Shown piece by piece: positions 25,262-32,296 of a DNA stretch of 38,570 nucleotides. The position numbers and the translations under genes are program-made. Every line of letters starts with the position of its first letter. Position 1 is the stretch's first letter. Under the pieces are notes generated by a model. The model had not been told where the DNA came from. It saw only the letters and a program-made list of their open reading frames with translations, and searched no databases. Source of the DNA: Candidatus Kaiserbacteria bacterium RIFCSPHIGHO2_01_FULL_53_31 (GTDB taxonomy: Bacteria > Patescibacteriota > Minisyncoccia > Phycocordibacterales > Phycocordibacteraceae); NCBI GenBank assembly GCA_001781095.1, contig MFKU01000010.1, positions 78,254-116,823 of the forward strand, in the 5' to 3' direction.

Positions 25262-26576
25262 AGGATGTTTGCTTTTCTCCCTTTAACCACTAAGGCTCCA
25301 CTCACGATCAGAATTATAAATCCCATGAGAATATACAGGATTGGTCTCTCTTTGAAGGAGCTCATAAACCACGAGCCGCTCGAAACCTGCCCGGAGGTAA
25401 ACGCGACTGTCTCTTGCGCGAGAGCAGAGTCAGATTCGTCTACGATGGTTGCAGTTACACGCGGATCAGTGCAGAAATGCGTAATAGAAACTGCATGACT
25501 GGTTAATGTGTTGCGTTCGATTTCATCGGACGGTACGGTGAACGTTGCGTCTTTTGCACATTTGTTGTTGCCTCCGTCCGTAATAGAAATTAGCAAATTA
25601 CTTGCTGTGTTATGCGATGAAGCCTTTCGAGCTCCTATAAATGAATCCGCGGATCCGGTCCAATACACGGAAACGTTTGCACTGTCTCCTGCTGCGTAAT
25701 AATCCTTATCAATTAAAACATTTTGAATCGTTGCGCTTGGCCCACGTAAGACGTAGTGAACTGGAACATTATTAGAGATAGCGATTCCATTCGATGGGAC
25801 GAGCGACAACACAGCGTCATACGCCTGTGGAGCAGATGCCTTTGGCACGATGAAAGAAACTTCTTTCGTTTCATTACTTGTAAACGTCACAGTCTTTTGA
25901 ACGTCTTTTGAATCAATAACCCGTTCGCCGAAAATGGTTCTCTGATAGGTAACGAATGAAGGTGTTACTGTAATGGTTCCTGACCCTTTCCGTTGTACGG
26001 CGCAACTTCCTTCTATTATTTCATTCTGGTCAATATCTACTCCTTGATTTATCGTATACGAAGGCGATCCTTTTTCTCCGACGACGTGGAGCACACAGGT
26101 GTTAGGCTTAATAAGTAGGTAGGATGGCGCTGATGCGTTAAGTGTGACTGTCCCTATGAGCATTGTCGAAAGTGGTAAGCCATTTGATGTTCTTAGCAAG
26201 CCCCACAGCTCATACTGTCCTGTAAGGTAGATCGGTGGAACATAATCGACTTCTAATTTAATTTTCTCCTTTTCTCCGAGGGACAAAATCTCGTCATAGA
26301 CCTTCGTATCCCATACTTCTCGTGAGTTCGCGGTTTTTTTACGAGTTGGATACCGTAATGTATGTCGCCCTGATTTCCTAGATTGTTACTAACACTGCAA
26401 ATGATACGTAGTCGCTCATCAGTCGAGGCTGTTTGCGTATACGTGCAATCCTGCATGTTCACATCCGCGACAATTTGAACGACAGGCTTAAAAGGAGAAC
26501 TCGTTGCCGCTTGCGCTTGTACGAACAGTGGCAGCCCCAGTCCAAAAAAGAGTATTGCGAGACCCCTCGATATCAT
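25258..26576 (-). CDS. Membrane-anchored surface protein interrupted by a frameshift
   Basis: The track splits this into a 107-aa ORF (26253-26576) and a 342-aa ORF starting at a TTG (25258-26286). The first ORF has a signal peptide (~1-23, LFVQAQA) and a beta-rich start (QDCTYTQTASTDERLRIIC). At the A7 run (26334-26340) a -1 shift joins QLVKK to TANSREVWDTKVYDEILSL and on into the second ORF. The joined protein of about 438 aa has several beta-sandwich domains and a C-terminal TM (YILMGFIILIVSGALVV) followed by a short basic tail. No family recognised. The A-AAA-AAA run is in frame for a -1 slip, so this could be programmed frameshifting, a true mutation, or an indel error. First gene of the operon with the 714-aa protein. 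Confidence 0.75.
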
Positions 26577-26583
26577 TGGTCTA

Positions 26584-26589
26584 ATTGTA
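26584..26589 (-). promoter_or_regulatory. -10 for the frameshifted surface gene
   Basis: TACAAT on the minus strand ends 7 nt before ATG 26576, giving a leaderless transcript. It lies in the 56-nt gap after the transglycosylase stop. Confidence 0.45.
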
Positions 26590-26632
26590 GCTTGTAAAAC
26601 ACCTGTGGTACGTAAAGGGAGTTGATAACTAA

Positions 26633-27988
26633 TTAATTATTCGCAAGGAAATCGATGTTCGCTTGGATGGACGCAACCTTCGCCATGACCTGGCTTGCGT
26701 AGGCCTGGCCCGATGTCGCCCAGGCGCCGCCTGCGTAGTATTTTGCTGCCGCGGTACGCTCGGCGGTGTATCCGCCAGCACCGGCGCCCAGTCGTCCGAG
26801 ATAGATAGACATCGCCATGATGGCGTCCTGAGGATCCCAAGGGTTAGCGACCGCGACGCCGCGCGCGGAGGCAATTGTGCCGGCGAGGCCAGCCCATGTT
26901 GACGCGATAAACTGTGCCGGCCCCATCGCACCTCCCCACCCGCCCGCGCTCGCTATGGGACACGAGACGACTTGATGATGCGGGTCGAACCCAAGCTGAC
27001 CGGCGAGCGCGAGGAACGGCGGTACATCGCGTGTCGGGCTCATCACTCTCGCGAACGCAGTACCCGTGTTCTTACCAACTCCCGCGCCCGTCGCATCATC
27101 CGTGAGATAGCACTGCCCGACATTCGCACCGAGATTCGACTCCTGGGTTAGGATAGCGAGTGCGAGCGCTGGATCGACGCCTGTCACCTTCTGTGCTTTC
27201 TGCGCATATTGCAGTGCCGTGCCGAATTGAATCGCCGCTGCGTCGCGCAGCGGGAAGAGCGCCGCACGTATTGCCGCCGCCTTCGCCTGCCGTTCTGCGA
27301 GGACTTTCTTATATTGCGTTTCCTGATTCGAAGTTATCGCGAGGAGCTGCTGCTTCTGCGTTTTGTCGCTCGCTATCTTCTGCTTCTGTGTTTCCACGAC
27401 ATATTTCGCATCGACGGTCTGATTCTGTTTTGCTGCTAAATCAGCTTTCTCGATTTCTGTTTGTGCCTTTGCACTCCGTATATCCGCGAAAAGACTCTGC
27501 AGGTCGGTCTTGATGAGAACGAACGCATCAAGATCGGCAAAAAAAGAGGACAAGTCGTCATTTGATAGTGCAATAGCGATGATGGATGACTGGTCAATCT
27601 CGTCCTCCTTGCGCAAGATCGACGCAAGCGCTTCTTTCCCCCGCTCAATGCGACTCGACAGCTGTCCGATGACCGCGTTTTTCTTCTGTATCTGAGCAGA
27701 AAGTTGTTTGATGGTGATGTTTTTCGCGTCAATTTGCGCCTGAGCCGCTTTAATCTTCGCATTCAGCGTTGTCACATCTCCTTGCAGAGAGTTCTTTTGT
27801 GCCTGTGTATCCTTGATGATTTGCTGCTGCACGGCGATCTCCTTCATGAGCTCGTCGTATTGCACCTGCAGCGCAGCACGCTGCTCTGGCGTCAGGTCTT
27901 GCGCCTGCACCGATGGCTGAAATACCGGGGAAATAACACCATAGGATGTGACGAGTAGAATAGACGCGATGCAGACCTTTCGAAACAT
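26633..27988 (-). CDS. Coiled-coil murein hydrolase with lytic transglycosylase domain
   Basis: 451 aa from ATG 27988. The track start at 27997 overlaps the -10 box. A signal peptide (~5-30, cleavage near VQAQDL) precedes a long coiled coil (~32-250) like the regulatory part of EnvC/CwlO/PcsB proteins, then a goose-type/SLT lytic transglycosylase fold (~265-400). That fold has the probable catalytic Glu in AILTQESNLG and GGAMGPAQFIASTWAGL. It would cleave peptidoglycan glycan strands, likely during division or cell separation. The usual partner of this coiled coil is a LytM or NlpC/P60 domain, so the transglycosylase pairing is worth noting. Confidence 0.87.
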   Translation of the reverse strand: MFRKVCIASILLVTSYGVISPVFQPSVQAQDLTPEQRAALQVQYDELMKEIAVQQQIIKDTQAQKNSLQGDVTTLNAKIKAAQAQIDAKNITIKQLSAQIQKKNAVIGQLSSRIERGKEALASILRKEDEIDQSSIIAIALSNDDLSSFFADLDAFVLIKTDLQSLFADIRSAKAQTEIEKADLAAKQNQTVDAKYVVETQKQKIASDKTQKQQLLAITSNQETQYKKVLAERQAKAAAIRAALFPLRDAAAIQFGTALQYAQKAQKVTGVDPALALAILTQESNLGANVGQCYLTDDATGAGVGKNTGTAFARVMSPTRDVPPFLALAGQLGFDPHHQVVSCPIASAGGWGGAMGPAQFIASTWAGLAGTIASARGVAVANPWDPQDAIMAMSIYLGRLGAGAGGYTAERTAAAKYYAGGAWATSGQAYASQVMAKVASIQANIDFLANN

Positions 27989-27995
27989 GCTTTTC

Positions 27996-28004
27996 ATTAT
28001 AGCA
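27996..28004 (-). promoter_or_regulatory. Perfect extended -10 for murein hydrolase
   Basis: TGC-TATAAT on the minus strand. The hexamer contains part of the track ATG at 27997, and the next ATG (27988) is exactly 7 nt downstream. This decides the start at 27988 and predicts a leaderless transcript. Confidence 0.7.
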
Positions 28005-28043
28005 AAACAAAATACGCGAGACTCGCTACGAGTCGCGCGTATT
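28003..28043 (-). terminator. Rho-independent terminator after L25
   Basis: AATACGCGCGACTCG / CGAGTCTCGCGTATT (minus strand) form a 15-bp stem with one mismatch and a 3-nt loop, followed by TTTTGTTTTG. It lies 20 nt after the L25 stop and directly before the murein hydrolase promoter. Confidence 0.85.
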
Positions 28044-28062
28044 TCATCCTCTGCCTCCCGTC

Positions 28063-28716
28063 TTATTTCTTCTCTTCAGGAGCAGCAGTCTCTTCTGCGC
28101 CTTCCTCCTTGCCTTTCTTCTCAACCTCTACTGAAGTAATGTCCGCTGGCTCAGCCACTTCCTCTTTTTCAGCGGCGACTTCTTGTACGAGCGCGATAAC
28201 TTCTTCAGCGTCGGTCACGAGTGTGACACCGGAGGGAAGTTTGATGTCTCTCACGTGTATTTGGTCGTTTACCGTCGCGAGCACTGAAAGGTCAACCGTA
28301 AACTCGTGCGGGAGATTCATCGGGTCCGCTTCAATCTCAATTTCGTGGAGGACCTTCACGAGGTTCGCACCGGCTTCAACCGCCGGCGATTCACCGACGA
28401 ACTCAATCGGTATAGCAACCTGGACCTTCTCGCCCTTGGTAACGGCATAAAAATCTACGTGGCGGGGCTGGTTTGTGAGAGGGTCGAGATCGACTTCGTG
28501 AATCAAAGTCGGCAATGATTCGCCGAGACCGGTGAGCGACACGACCGTCGCTTCTCCCGCTTCGTCCAATACCTTGGTGAAAGCACTCATAGAAATGGCA
28601 ATCGGGGTCGCCTCGTGATGCGCACCGTACACCACGCCGGGCAATGTTCCGGCGCGACGCAACGCTGGCGCACCCGCGCTTTCGTCTGTTCGTTTTTCAA
28701 CTGGGAGTGTAAGCAT
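28063..28716 (-). CDS. rplY: 50S ribosomal protein L25 (Ctc family)
   Basis: 217 aa from ATG 28716. The track start at 28773 runs through a REP hairpin and the -10 box. The N-terminal L25 domain (~1-90) has the 5S rRNA-binding pattern with LRRAGTLPGVVYG and HVDFYAV. The C-terminal TL5/Ctc domain (~95-180) has PIEFVGESPAVEAGANLVKVLHEIEIEA and the typical DLSVLATVNDQIHVRDIKLPSGV-like stretch. An acidic Glu/Ala/Lys tail ends the protein. It binds 5S rRNA in the 50S subunit. Confidence 0.95.
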   Translation of the reverse strand: MLTLPVEKRTDESAGAPALRRAGTLPGVVYGAHHEATPIAISMSAFTKVLDEAGEATVVSLTGLGESLPTLIHEVDLDPLTNQPRHVDFYAVTKGEKVQVAIPIEFVGESPAVEAGANLVKVLHEIEIEADPMNLPHEFTVDLSVLATVNDQIHVRDIKLPSGVTLVTDAEEVIALVQEVAAEKEEVAEPADITSVEVEKKGKEEGAEETAAPEEKK

Positions 28717-28725
28717 ACGCGTCGT

Positions 28726-28731
28726 ACTATA
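28726..28731 (-). promoter_or_regulatory. L25 -10, leaderless
   Basis: TATAGT on the minus strand ends 9 nt before ATG 28716, supporting the downstream start. Confidence 0.5.
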
Positions 28732-28762
28732 TCGCATCCATCTCCATACCGCAATAATCCGG

Positions 28763-28787
28763 ATGTGGGACATCGGAAGTCCTACAT
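28763..28787. repeat. REP hairpin copy 1
   Basis: ATGTGGGAC-ATCGGAA-GTCCTACAT: 9-bp stem with one G-T wobble and a 7-nt loop. The same 25-mer occurs at 29350 and 30069, and in degraded or paired form at 29551 and 33714-33765. It lies between L25 and the divergent kinase gene. ATAAT precedes it, as at copies 2 and 3. Confidence 0.9.
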
Positions 28788-28830
28788 TAAGATTTAAAGG
28801 TTGTATGGTTCTTTCTGAAACAATCGACTA

Positions 28831-29325
28831 ATGAGTATTCTCATACTGACAGGTCCTGCAGGATCGGGAAAAAATACAATAGCTGCCGTTCTCTCTAAAA
28901 GGAGGGCAAAATGTGCAGTCATTGATATTGATAATGTGCGGCAGATGCTCGTACAGCCTCACAAGGCTCCATGGGACGGGGAAGAAGGCCACCAGCAACA
29001 AATCTTGGGCGTTGGAAACGGCTGCGTCCTCGCAAAGAATTTTATTCAAAATGGTTGTGATGTACTGATTCTTGATGTCCTATCAAATGAGACGCTCTCT
29101 CTCTACAAAAAATTATTGCCGCTACACGCTCCGATTGTCGCTCTGCTATTGCCAACACTTGAGGAGATAAAGAAAAGAAACGCTACAAGACCCCAAATGA
29201 TTACGACTGATCAAATAGCTCTGATCTATAAATCTCAGGAAATTTTAAAGGGCTACGATCAAAAGATTGACACGACGAAACTCTCTGCGGAAGAAGTTGC
29301 CGAAAAACTGAATGTATTTTTCTGA
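28831..29325 (+). CDS. P-loop nucleotide kinase-like protein
   Basis: 164 aa. The Walker A motif GPAGSGKNT (8-16) is at the very N-terminus. A DIDNVRQML stretch (~34-42) and LILDVLS (Walker B-like) follow, then LLLPTLEEIKKRNATRP (~105-121), resembling the lid/Arg region of small-molecule kinases such as shikimate/gluconate kinase or chloramphenicol phosphotransferase-like ATPases. Substrate unknown. It lies between two REP copies next to the RayT gene, so it may be cargo of, or merely adjacent to, the REP locus. A -10-like TATGGT lies at 28804-28809. Confidence 0.78.
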   Translation: MSILILTGPAGSGKNTIAAVLSKRRAKCAVIDIDNVRQMLVQPHKAPWDGEEGHQQQILGVGNGCVLAKNFIQNGCDVLILDVLSNETLSLYKKLLPLHAPIVALLLPTLEEIKKRNATRPQMITTDQIALIYKSQEILKGYDQKIDTTKLSAEEVAEKLNVFF

Positions 29326-29349
29326 ATATGTAATCGCGCCATAATCCCC

Positions 29350-29374
29350 ATGTGGGACATCGGAAGTCCTACAT
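29350..29374. repeat. REP hairpin copy 2
   Basis: Same 25-mer and orientation as copy 1, preceded by ATAATCC. It sits 25 nt after the kinase stop and 20 nt before the RayT start. Confidence 0.9.
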
Positions 29375-29394
29375 GAAGGAGTTAGACTGAACGG

Positions 29395-30066
29395 ATGGAA
29401 CTGTACCACATACTAAACCGCGGGATTGATGGTCGTAAGCTATTTCTAGACTCACAGGACTACGTGCGGTTCATTCATAATATGTATGAGTTCAACGATG
29501 CTGCTTCCGCATTGGAATTCACACGTCGAGACGCGCGAGATGTAAATAATGGACATCGGAAGTCCCACACTCGGAAGCGATTGGTCGAAATTCATGGGTG
29601 GTGTCTCATGAAAGATCATTACCATTTGCTCATTTCCGAACTCATTGATGGAGGAATGGTTAAGTTTATGGCGAAGATAAACATCGGTTATGCCAAATAT
29701 TATAATGAACGGTACGCACGACACGGTCATCTCTTCCAAGGGAAAACAAAGAAAATATTAATTAGCCGCGAAATGCATTTTCTATATATTCTCAACTATG
29801 TCCACCTGAATCCGCTCGATTACATGACCGGAGCTACTAAGTGGCGCGAAAGAGATAAAAGCACCATCAGAAATGCAAAAGAAGCACTCGAATATTTGGA
29901 CAAATATCGTTGGAGCAGTTATCTCGATTATTGTGATAAAAAGAATTTTCCCTCTCTCCTCATCAAAATCCTATTTAAGAATACTTTTAGTAACTACCGG
30001 AACGAAATTAAAGAATATTTGAAAGACGTCGAAATAACGTCAATTACTGACCTTCAATTTGAATAA
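29395..30066 (+). CDS. REP-associated tyrosine transposase (RayT, Y1/HUH family)
   Basis: 223 aa. IS200-like single-strand DNA transposase domain: YHILNRGIDGRKLF (N-terminal strand), the HUH motif H75-Y-H77 in GWCLMKDHYHLL, then the Tyr-rich helix INIGYAKYYNERYARHGHLFQG holding the likely catalytic Tyr (Y99-Y103 region), and ILNYVHLNPL. The C-terminal part continues normally to the stop, so it looks intact. RayT proteins bind and mobilise REP hairpins in cis, and two REP copies flank this gene directly. An odd in-frame REP-like stretch encodes NNGHRKSHTRKR (~51-62). AAGGAG at 29376 lies 13 nt before the ATG. Confidence 0.92.
   Translation: MELYHILNRGIDGRKLFLDSQDYVRFIHNMYEFNDAASALEFTRRDARDVNNGHRKSHTRKRLVEIHGWCLMKDHYHLLISELIDGGMVKFMAKINIGYAKYYNERYARHGHLFQGKTKKILISREMHFLYILNYVHLNPLDYMTGATKWRERDKSTIRNAKEALEYLDKYRWSSYLDYCDKKNFPSLLIKILFKNTFSNYRNEIKEYLKDVEITSITDLQFE
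29551..29569. repeat. Degenerate REP inside RayT coding sequence
   Basis: GGACATCGGAAGTCCCACA matches the centre and right arm of the REP, preceded by AATAAT like the intergenic copies. The reading frame is kept. Confidence 0.75.
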
Positions 30067-30068
30067 TA

Positions 30069-30093
30069 ATGTGGGACATCGGAAGTCCTACAT
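30069..30093. repeat. REP hairpin copy 3
   Basis: Same 25-mer and orientation as copies 1 and 2, preceded by ATAAT. It lies between the convergent RayT and aldolase genes, 2 nt after one stop and 4 nt before the other. It could double as a bidirectional transcription barrier. Confidence 0.9.
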
Positions 30094-30097
30094 GGGA

Positions 30098-31099
30098 CTA
30101 GCTATGGTCGACGGCGGCGGAGACTTTCGCGAGTCGCGCGAGGAACGCGGCGCGTGCGGCGGGGACGTTTTCCTTCTTCCCTTTCCACATGCCAAGTGCC
30201 TCGTCTTGCAGAGCGCGCGCATACGAGAAAGTGAGCGGCCACGGTGTTCCGCCGTTTTCTTTAGATAGACGACAAATCGCAGATAAATTATCTGTTGCTT
30301 GATCTGGTGTTTGTCCTCCCGACAAGAAGACGATGCCCGCCACCTGTCGCGGGACGCTCGCGACGAGCGCCGCGATCGTATCTTCCGCGACTTCGAGTGG
30401 CGTATCTTTCTTCTCGCTGTCACTCCCAGAGAGCGCCATCGCTGTCTTTACGATAACGCTCGCGCGATCGACTGACTGCTCCTCAAGCGCAGAAAAGAGA
30501 ACGCCAAGTGTTTCTTCGATGACCGCGCGCGCTCGCCTGCGTGAATGTTTCCCCCCGAGAAGCACTTCCGGCTCGAGAATCGGCACGAGCCCAGCCATCT
30601 GGACCTCCCGCGCATAGCTCGCGAGACGTTTTGCGTTCTCGTAAATAGCTACGGCTGTGGGTAACGTATCGCCGTCGATGCGAATGATCGCGCGCCACTT
30701 GGTGAACACAGCGCCCTGCTTCTTGTACTCGGCGAGCCGCTCGGGCAGATCAAAAAGGCCTTTCGTGATGAGTTCGTGCGGGCTCGTTGGGAATGGTTCG
30801 GTCCCGAGATCTACCTTCACTCCCGGGTGGATGCCGCGCGTAGTGAGCGATTTGGTAAACAATTTCTTATCGTTCCCCTTCTCGCGCAGGGTCTCGGTGA
30901 AGAGGATGACACCTGAAAGCGACTCTTCAATGCCTTCCGCTCCGATAAATAGATCTCGGAATTGCCTCCGCATCTCTTCACCCGTCTGAATGCCGTGGGA
31001 CGCAAGACGTATGGTCGCTGTCTCTACGCTTTCGTCAGCCGCCAGTAATCCTTTGCCGGGTGCAAAAAATGAGCGAGCAATCGCGACAAGATCCGTCAT
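30098..31099 (-). CDS. Fructose-bisphosphate aldolase, class I
   Basis: 333 aa. GKGLLAADES (~16-25) is the class I aldolase signature. FTKWRAIIRI (~132-141) and ASVIVKTAMALSGS (~214-227) contain the conserved lysines, the latter in the position of the Schiff-base lysine. AGIVFLSGGQTPDQAT (~257-272) is the phosphate-binding stretch of the C-terminal barrel. It catalyses reversible cleavage of fructose 1,6-bisphosphate to DHAP and glyceraldehyde 3-phosphate. Divergent from the PfkB gene, with only 32 nt between the ATGs. Confidence 0.94.
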   Translation of the reverse strand: MTDLVAIARSFFAPGKGLLAADESVETATIRLASHGIQTGEEMRRQFRDLFIGAEGIEESLSGVILFTETLREKGNDKKLFTKSLTTRGIHPGVKVDLGTEPFPTSPHELITKGLFDLPERLAEYKKQGAVFTKWRAIIRIDGDTLPTAVAIYENAKRLASYAREVQMAGLVPILEPEVLLGGKHSRRRARAVIEETLGVLFSALEEQSVDRASVIVKTAMALSGSDSEKKDTPLEVAEDTIAALVASVPRQVAGIVFLSGGQTPDQATDNLSAICRLSKENGGTPWPLTFSYARALQDEALGMWKGKKENVPAARAAFLARLAKVSAAVDHS

Positions 31100-31105
31100 G
31101 TATTT

Positions 31106-31125
31106 ATCGTACCACGTGGTAGAAT
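31106..31125. promoter_or_regulatory. Overlapping divergent leaderless promoters with dyad TACCACGTGGTA
   Basis: The perfect palindrome TACCACGTGGTA (31110-31121) supplies the TGG of extended -10 boxes in both directions: TGG-TAGAAT rightward (ends 6 nt before ATG 31132) and TGG-TACGAT leftward (ends 6 nt before ATG 31099). A protein bound to the dyad would block both promoters. Confidence 0.6.
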
Positions 31126-31131
31126 CCTTTC

Positions 31132-32115
31132 ATGGACTTCATTGCGATTGGTGACACGACAGTTGATGAATTCATTCGGCTCAAAGAGGCAGAGGTAGCA
31201 TGCGACAGTAACAACGAGAACTGCACCGTTTCTATGAAGTGGGGCGATAAGATCCCCTACGATTTCTCTATAGTCGTTCCGGGTGTTGGAAACGCGGCGA
31301 ATGCCGCGGTTGCCGCTGCCCGTCTCGGTCTTTCTGCGGGCTTCGTCTCCAATATCGGCAGTGATCATTACGGCGAAGAGGTTCTCGCGGCCTTTACACG
31401 GGAAGGAGTGGACGCAACGCATGTTGTGAAGAACAGCACCATTCCGACCAATCACCATTATGTCCTCTGGTACGACTCGGAGCGTTCCATCCTGATTCGA
31501 CACGAGCCATATCCCTATGCGATGCCGAAAGAATTCTCGCCGCCGAAATGGATCTATCTTTCCTCCATCGGTGAACACGCTGACACGTTCTACGAAGAGC
31601 TCGTCGACTGGCTTCACGAACACCCTGAAACAAAATTGGCATTCCAGCCCGGCACATTCCAGATCGATATGGGAAAAGAAAAACTCGCGCCGCTCTATGC
31701 ACTCACCGAACTCGTTGCCTGCAACAAAGAAGAGGCCGAGCGCATCCTCGGACTTGGCGAAACCGACATCAAAACACTCCTTGAGAACATGCTCTCACTC
31801 GGCCCAAAAATCGTCGTCATCACTGATGGTACGAAAGGCGCGTATGCTTCAGACGGTACACAAATGCTCCGCGTCCCTATGTATCCCGATCCACGCCCGC
31901 CCTACGATAGAACTGGCGCCGGTGACGCCTGCACTGCAACCGTCACGGTAGCACTCTCGCTCGGCCTCCCGCTTGCCGAGGCACTCCGTTGGGGTCCGGT
32001 GAATGCGATGTCCGTTGTACAAGAAATCGGCGCGCAGAAAGGCCTGCTTTCGCGCGATGCACTTGAGAAATTACTTGCTGACGCACCGACAACATACACC
32101 GTATCTCCTCTGTAG
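31132..32115 (+). CDS. PfkB family carbohydrate kinase
   Basis: 327 aa ribokinase-fold kinase. FIAIGDTTVDEF at the start and PGVGNAANAAVAAARLG (~50-66) form signature 1. DRTGAGDACTATVTVALSLG (~258-277) is signature 2, with the catalytic Asp in GAGDA. It would phosphorylate a sugar or nucleoside. The substrate cannot be read from sequence, but divergence from aldolase suggests a sugar phosphate, possibly supplying fructose 1,6-bisphosphate. No classical PfkA is in the window. Confidence 0.9.
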   Translation: MDFIAIGDTTVDEFIRLKEAEVACDSNNENCTVSMKWGDKIPYDFSIVVPGVGNAANAAVAAARLGLSAGFVSNIGSDHYGEEVLAAFTREGVDATHVVKNSTIPTNHHYVLWYDSERSILIRHEPYPYAMPKEFSPPKWIYLSSIGEHADTFYEELVDWLHEHPETKLAFQPGTFQIDMGKEKLAPLYALTELVACNKEEAERILGLGETDIKTLLENMLSLGPKIVVITDGTKGAYASDGTQMLRVPMYPDPRPPYDRTGAGDACTATVTVALSLGLPLAEALRWGPVNAMSVVQEIGAQKGLLSRDALEKLLADAPTTYTVSPL

Positions 32116-32118
32116 AAA

Positions 32119-32286
32119 TCACCTCCTCGCTTTCGATTGCTGAAGCGCTGCGTAATTTTCTGCGTTATCGGCAAAAAGAGCCGTGAGCGTGTCGGAGGTC
32201 GCGACGCGAATGATAAATAGCGCCGCCCATGATCCCGCGATAGTGATAATCAATACGGCGAGATACGAATTTATTTTGCTTTGCAT
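32119..32286 (-). CDS. 55-aa single-TM protein, too short for the ORF track
   Basis: Minus-strand ORF MQSKINSYLAVLIITIAGSW... ending in QQSKARR, 168 nt including TGA. One clear TM (~9-29) is followed by a short charged tail. The start is 10 nt after the stop of transketolase C and the end is 3 nt before the PfkB stop, so it fills the gap completely. This spacing and the clean TM support a real gene co-transcribed with transketolase. No family recognised. Confidence 0.65.
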   Translation of the reverse strand: MQSKINSYLAVLIITIAGSWAALFIIRVATSDTLTALFADNAENYAALQQSKARR

Positions 32287-32296
32287 ATATTCCTAA

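Noticed and set aside
28717-28773. Upstream 19-residue extension of L25
   Set aside because: It overlaps the REP hairpin and the -10 box. L25 homology starts at MLTLPVEKR.
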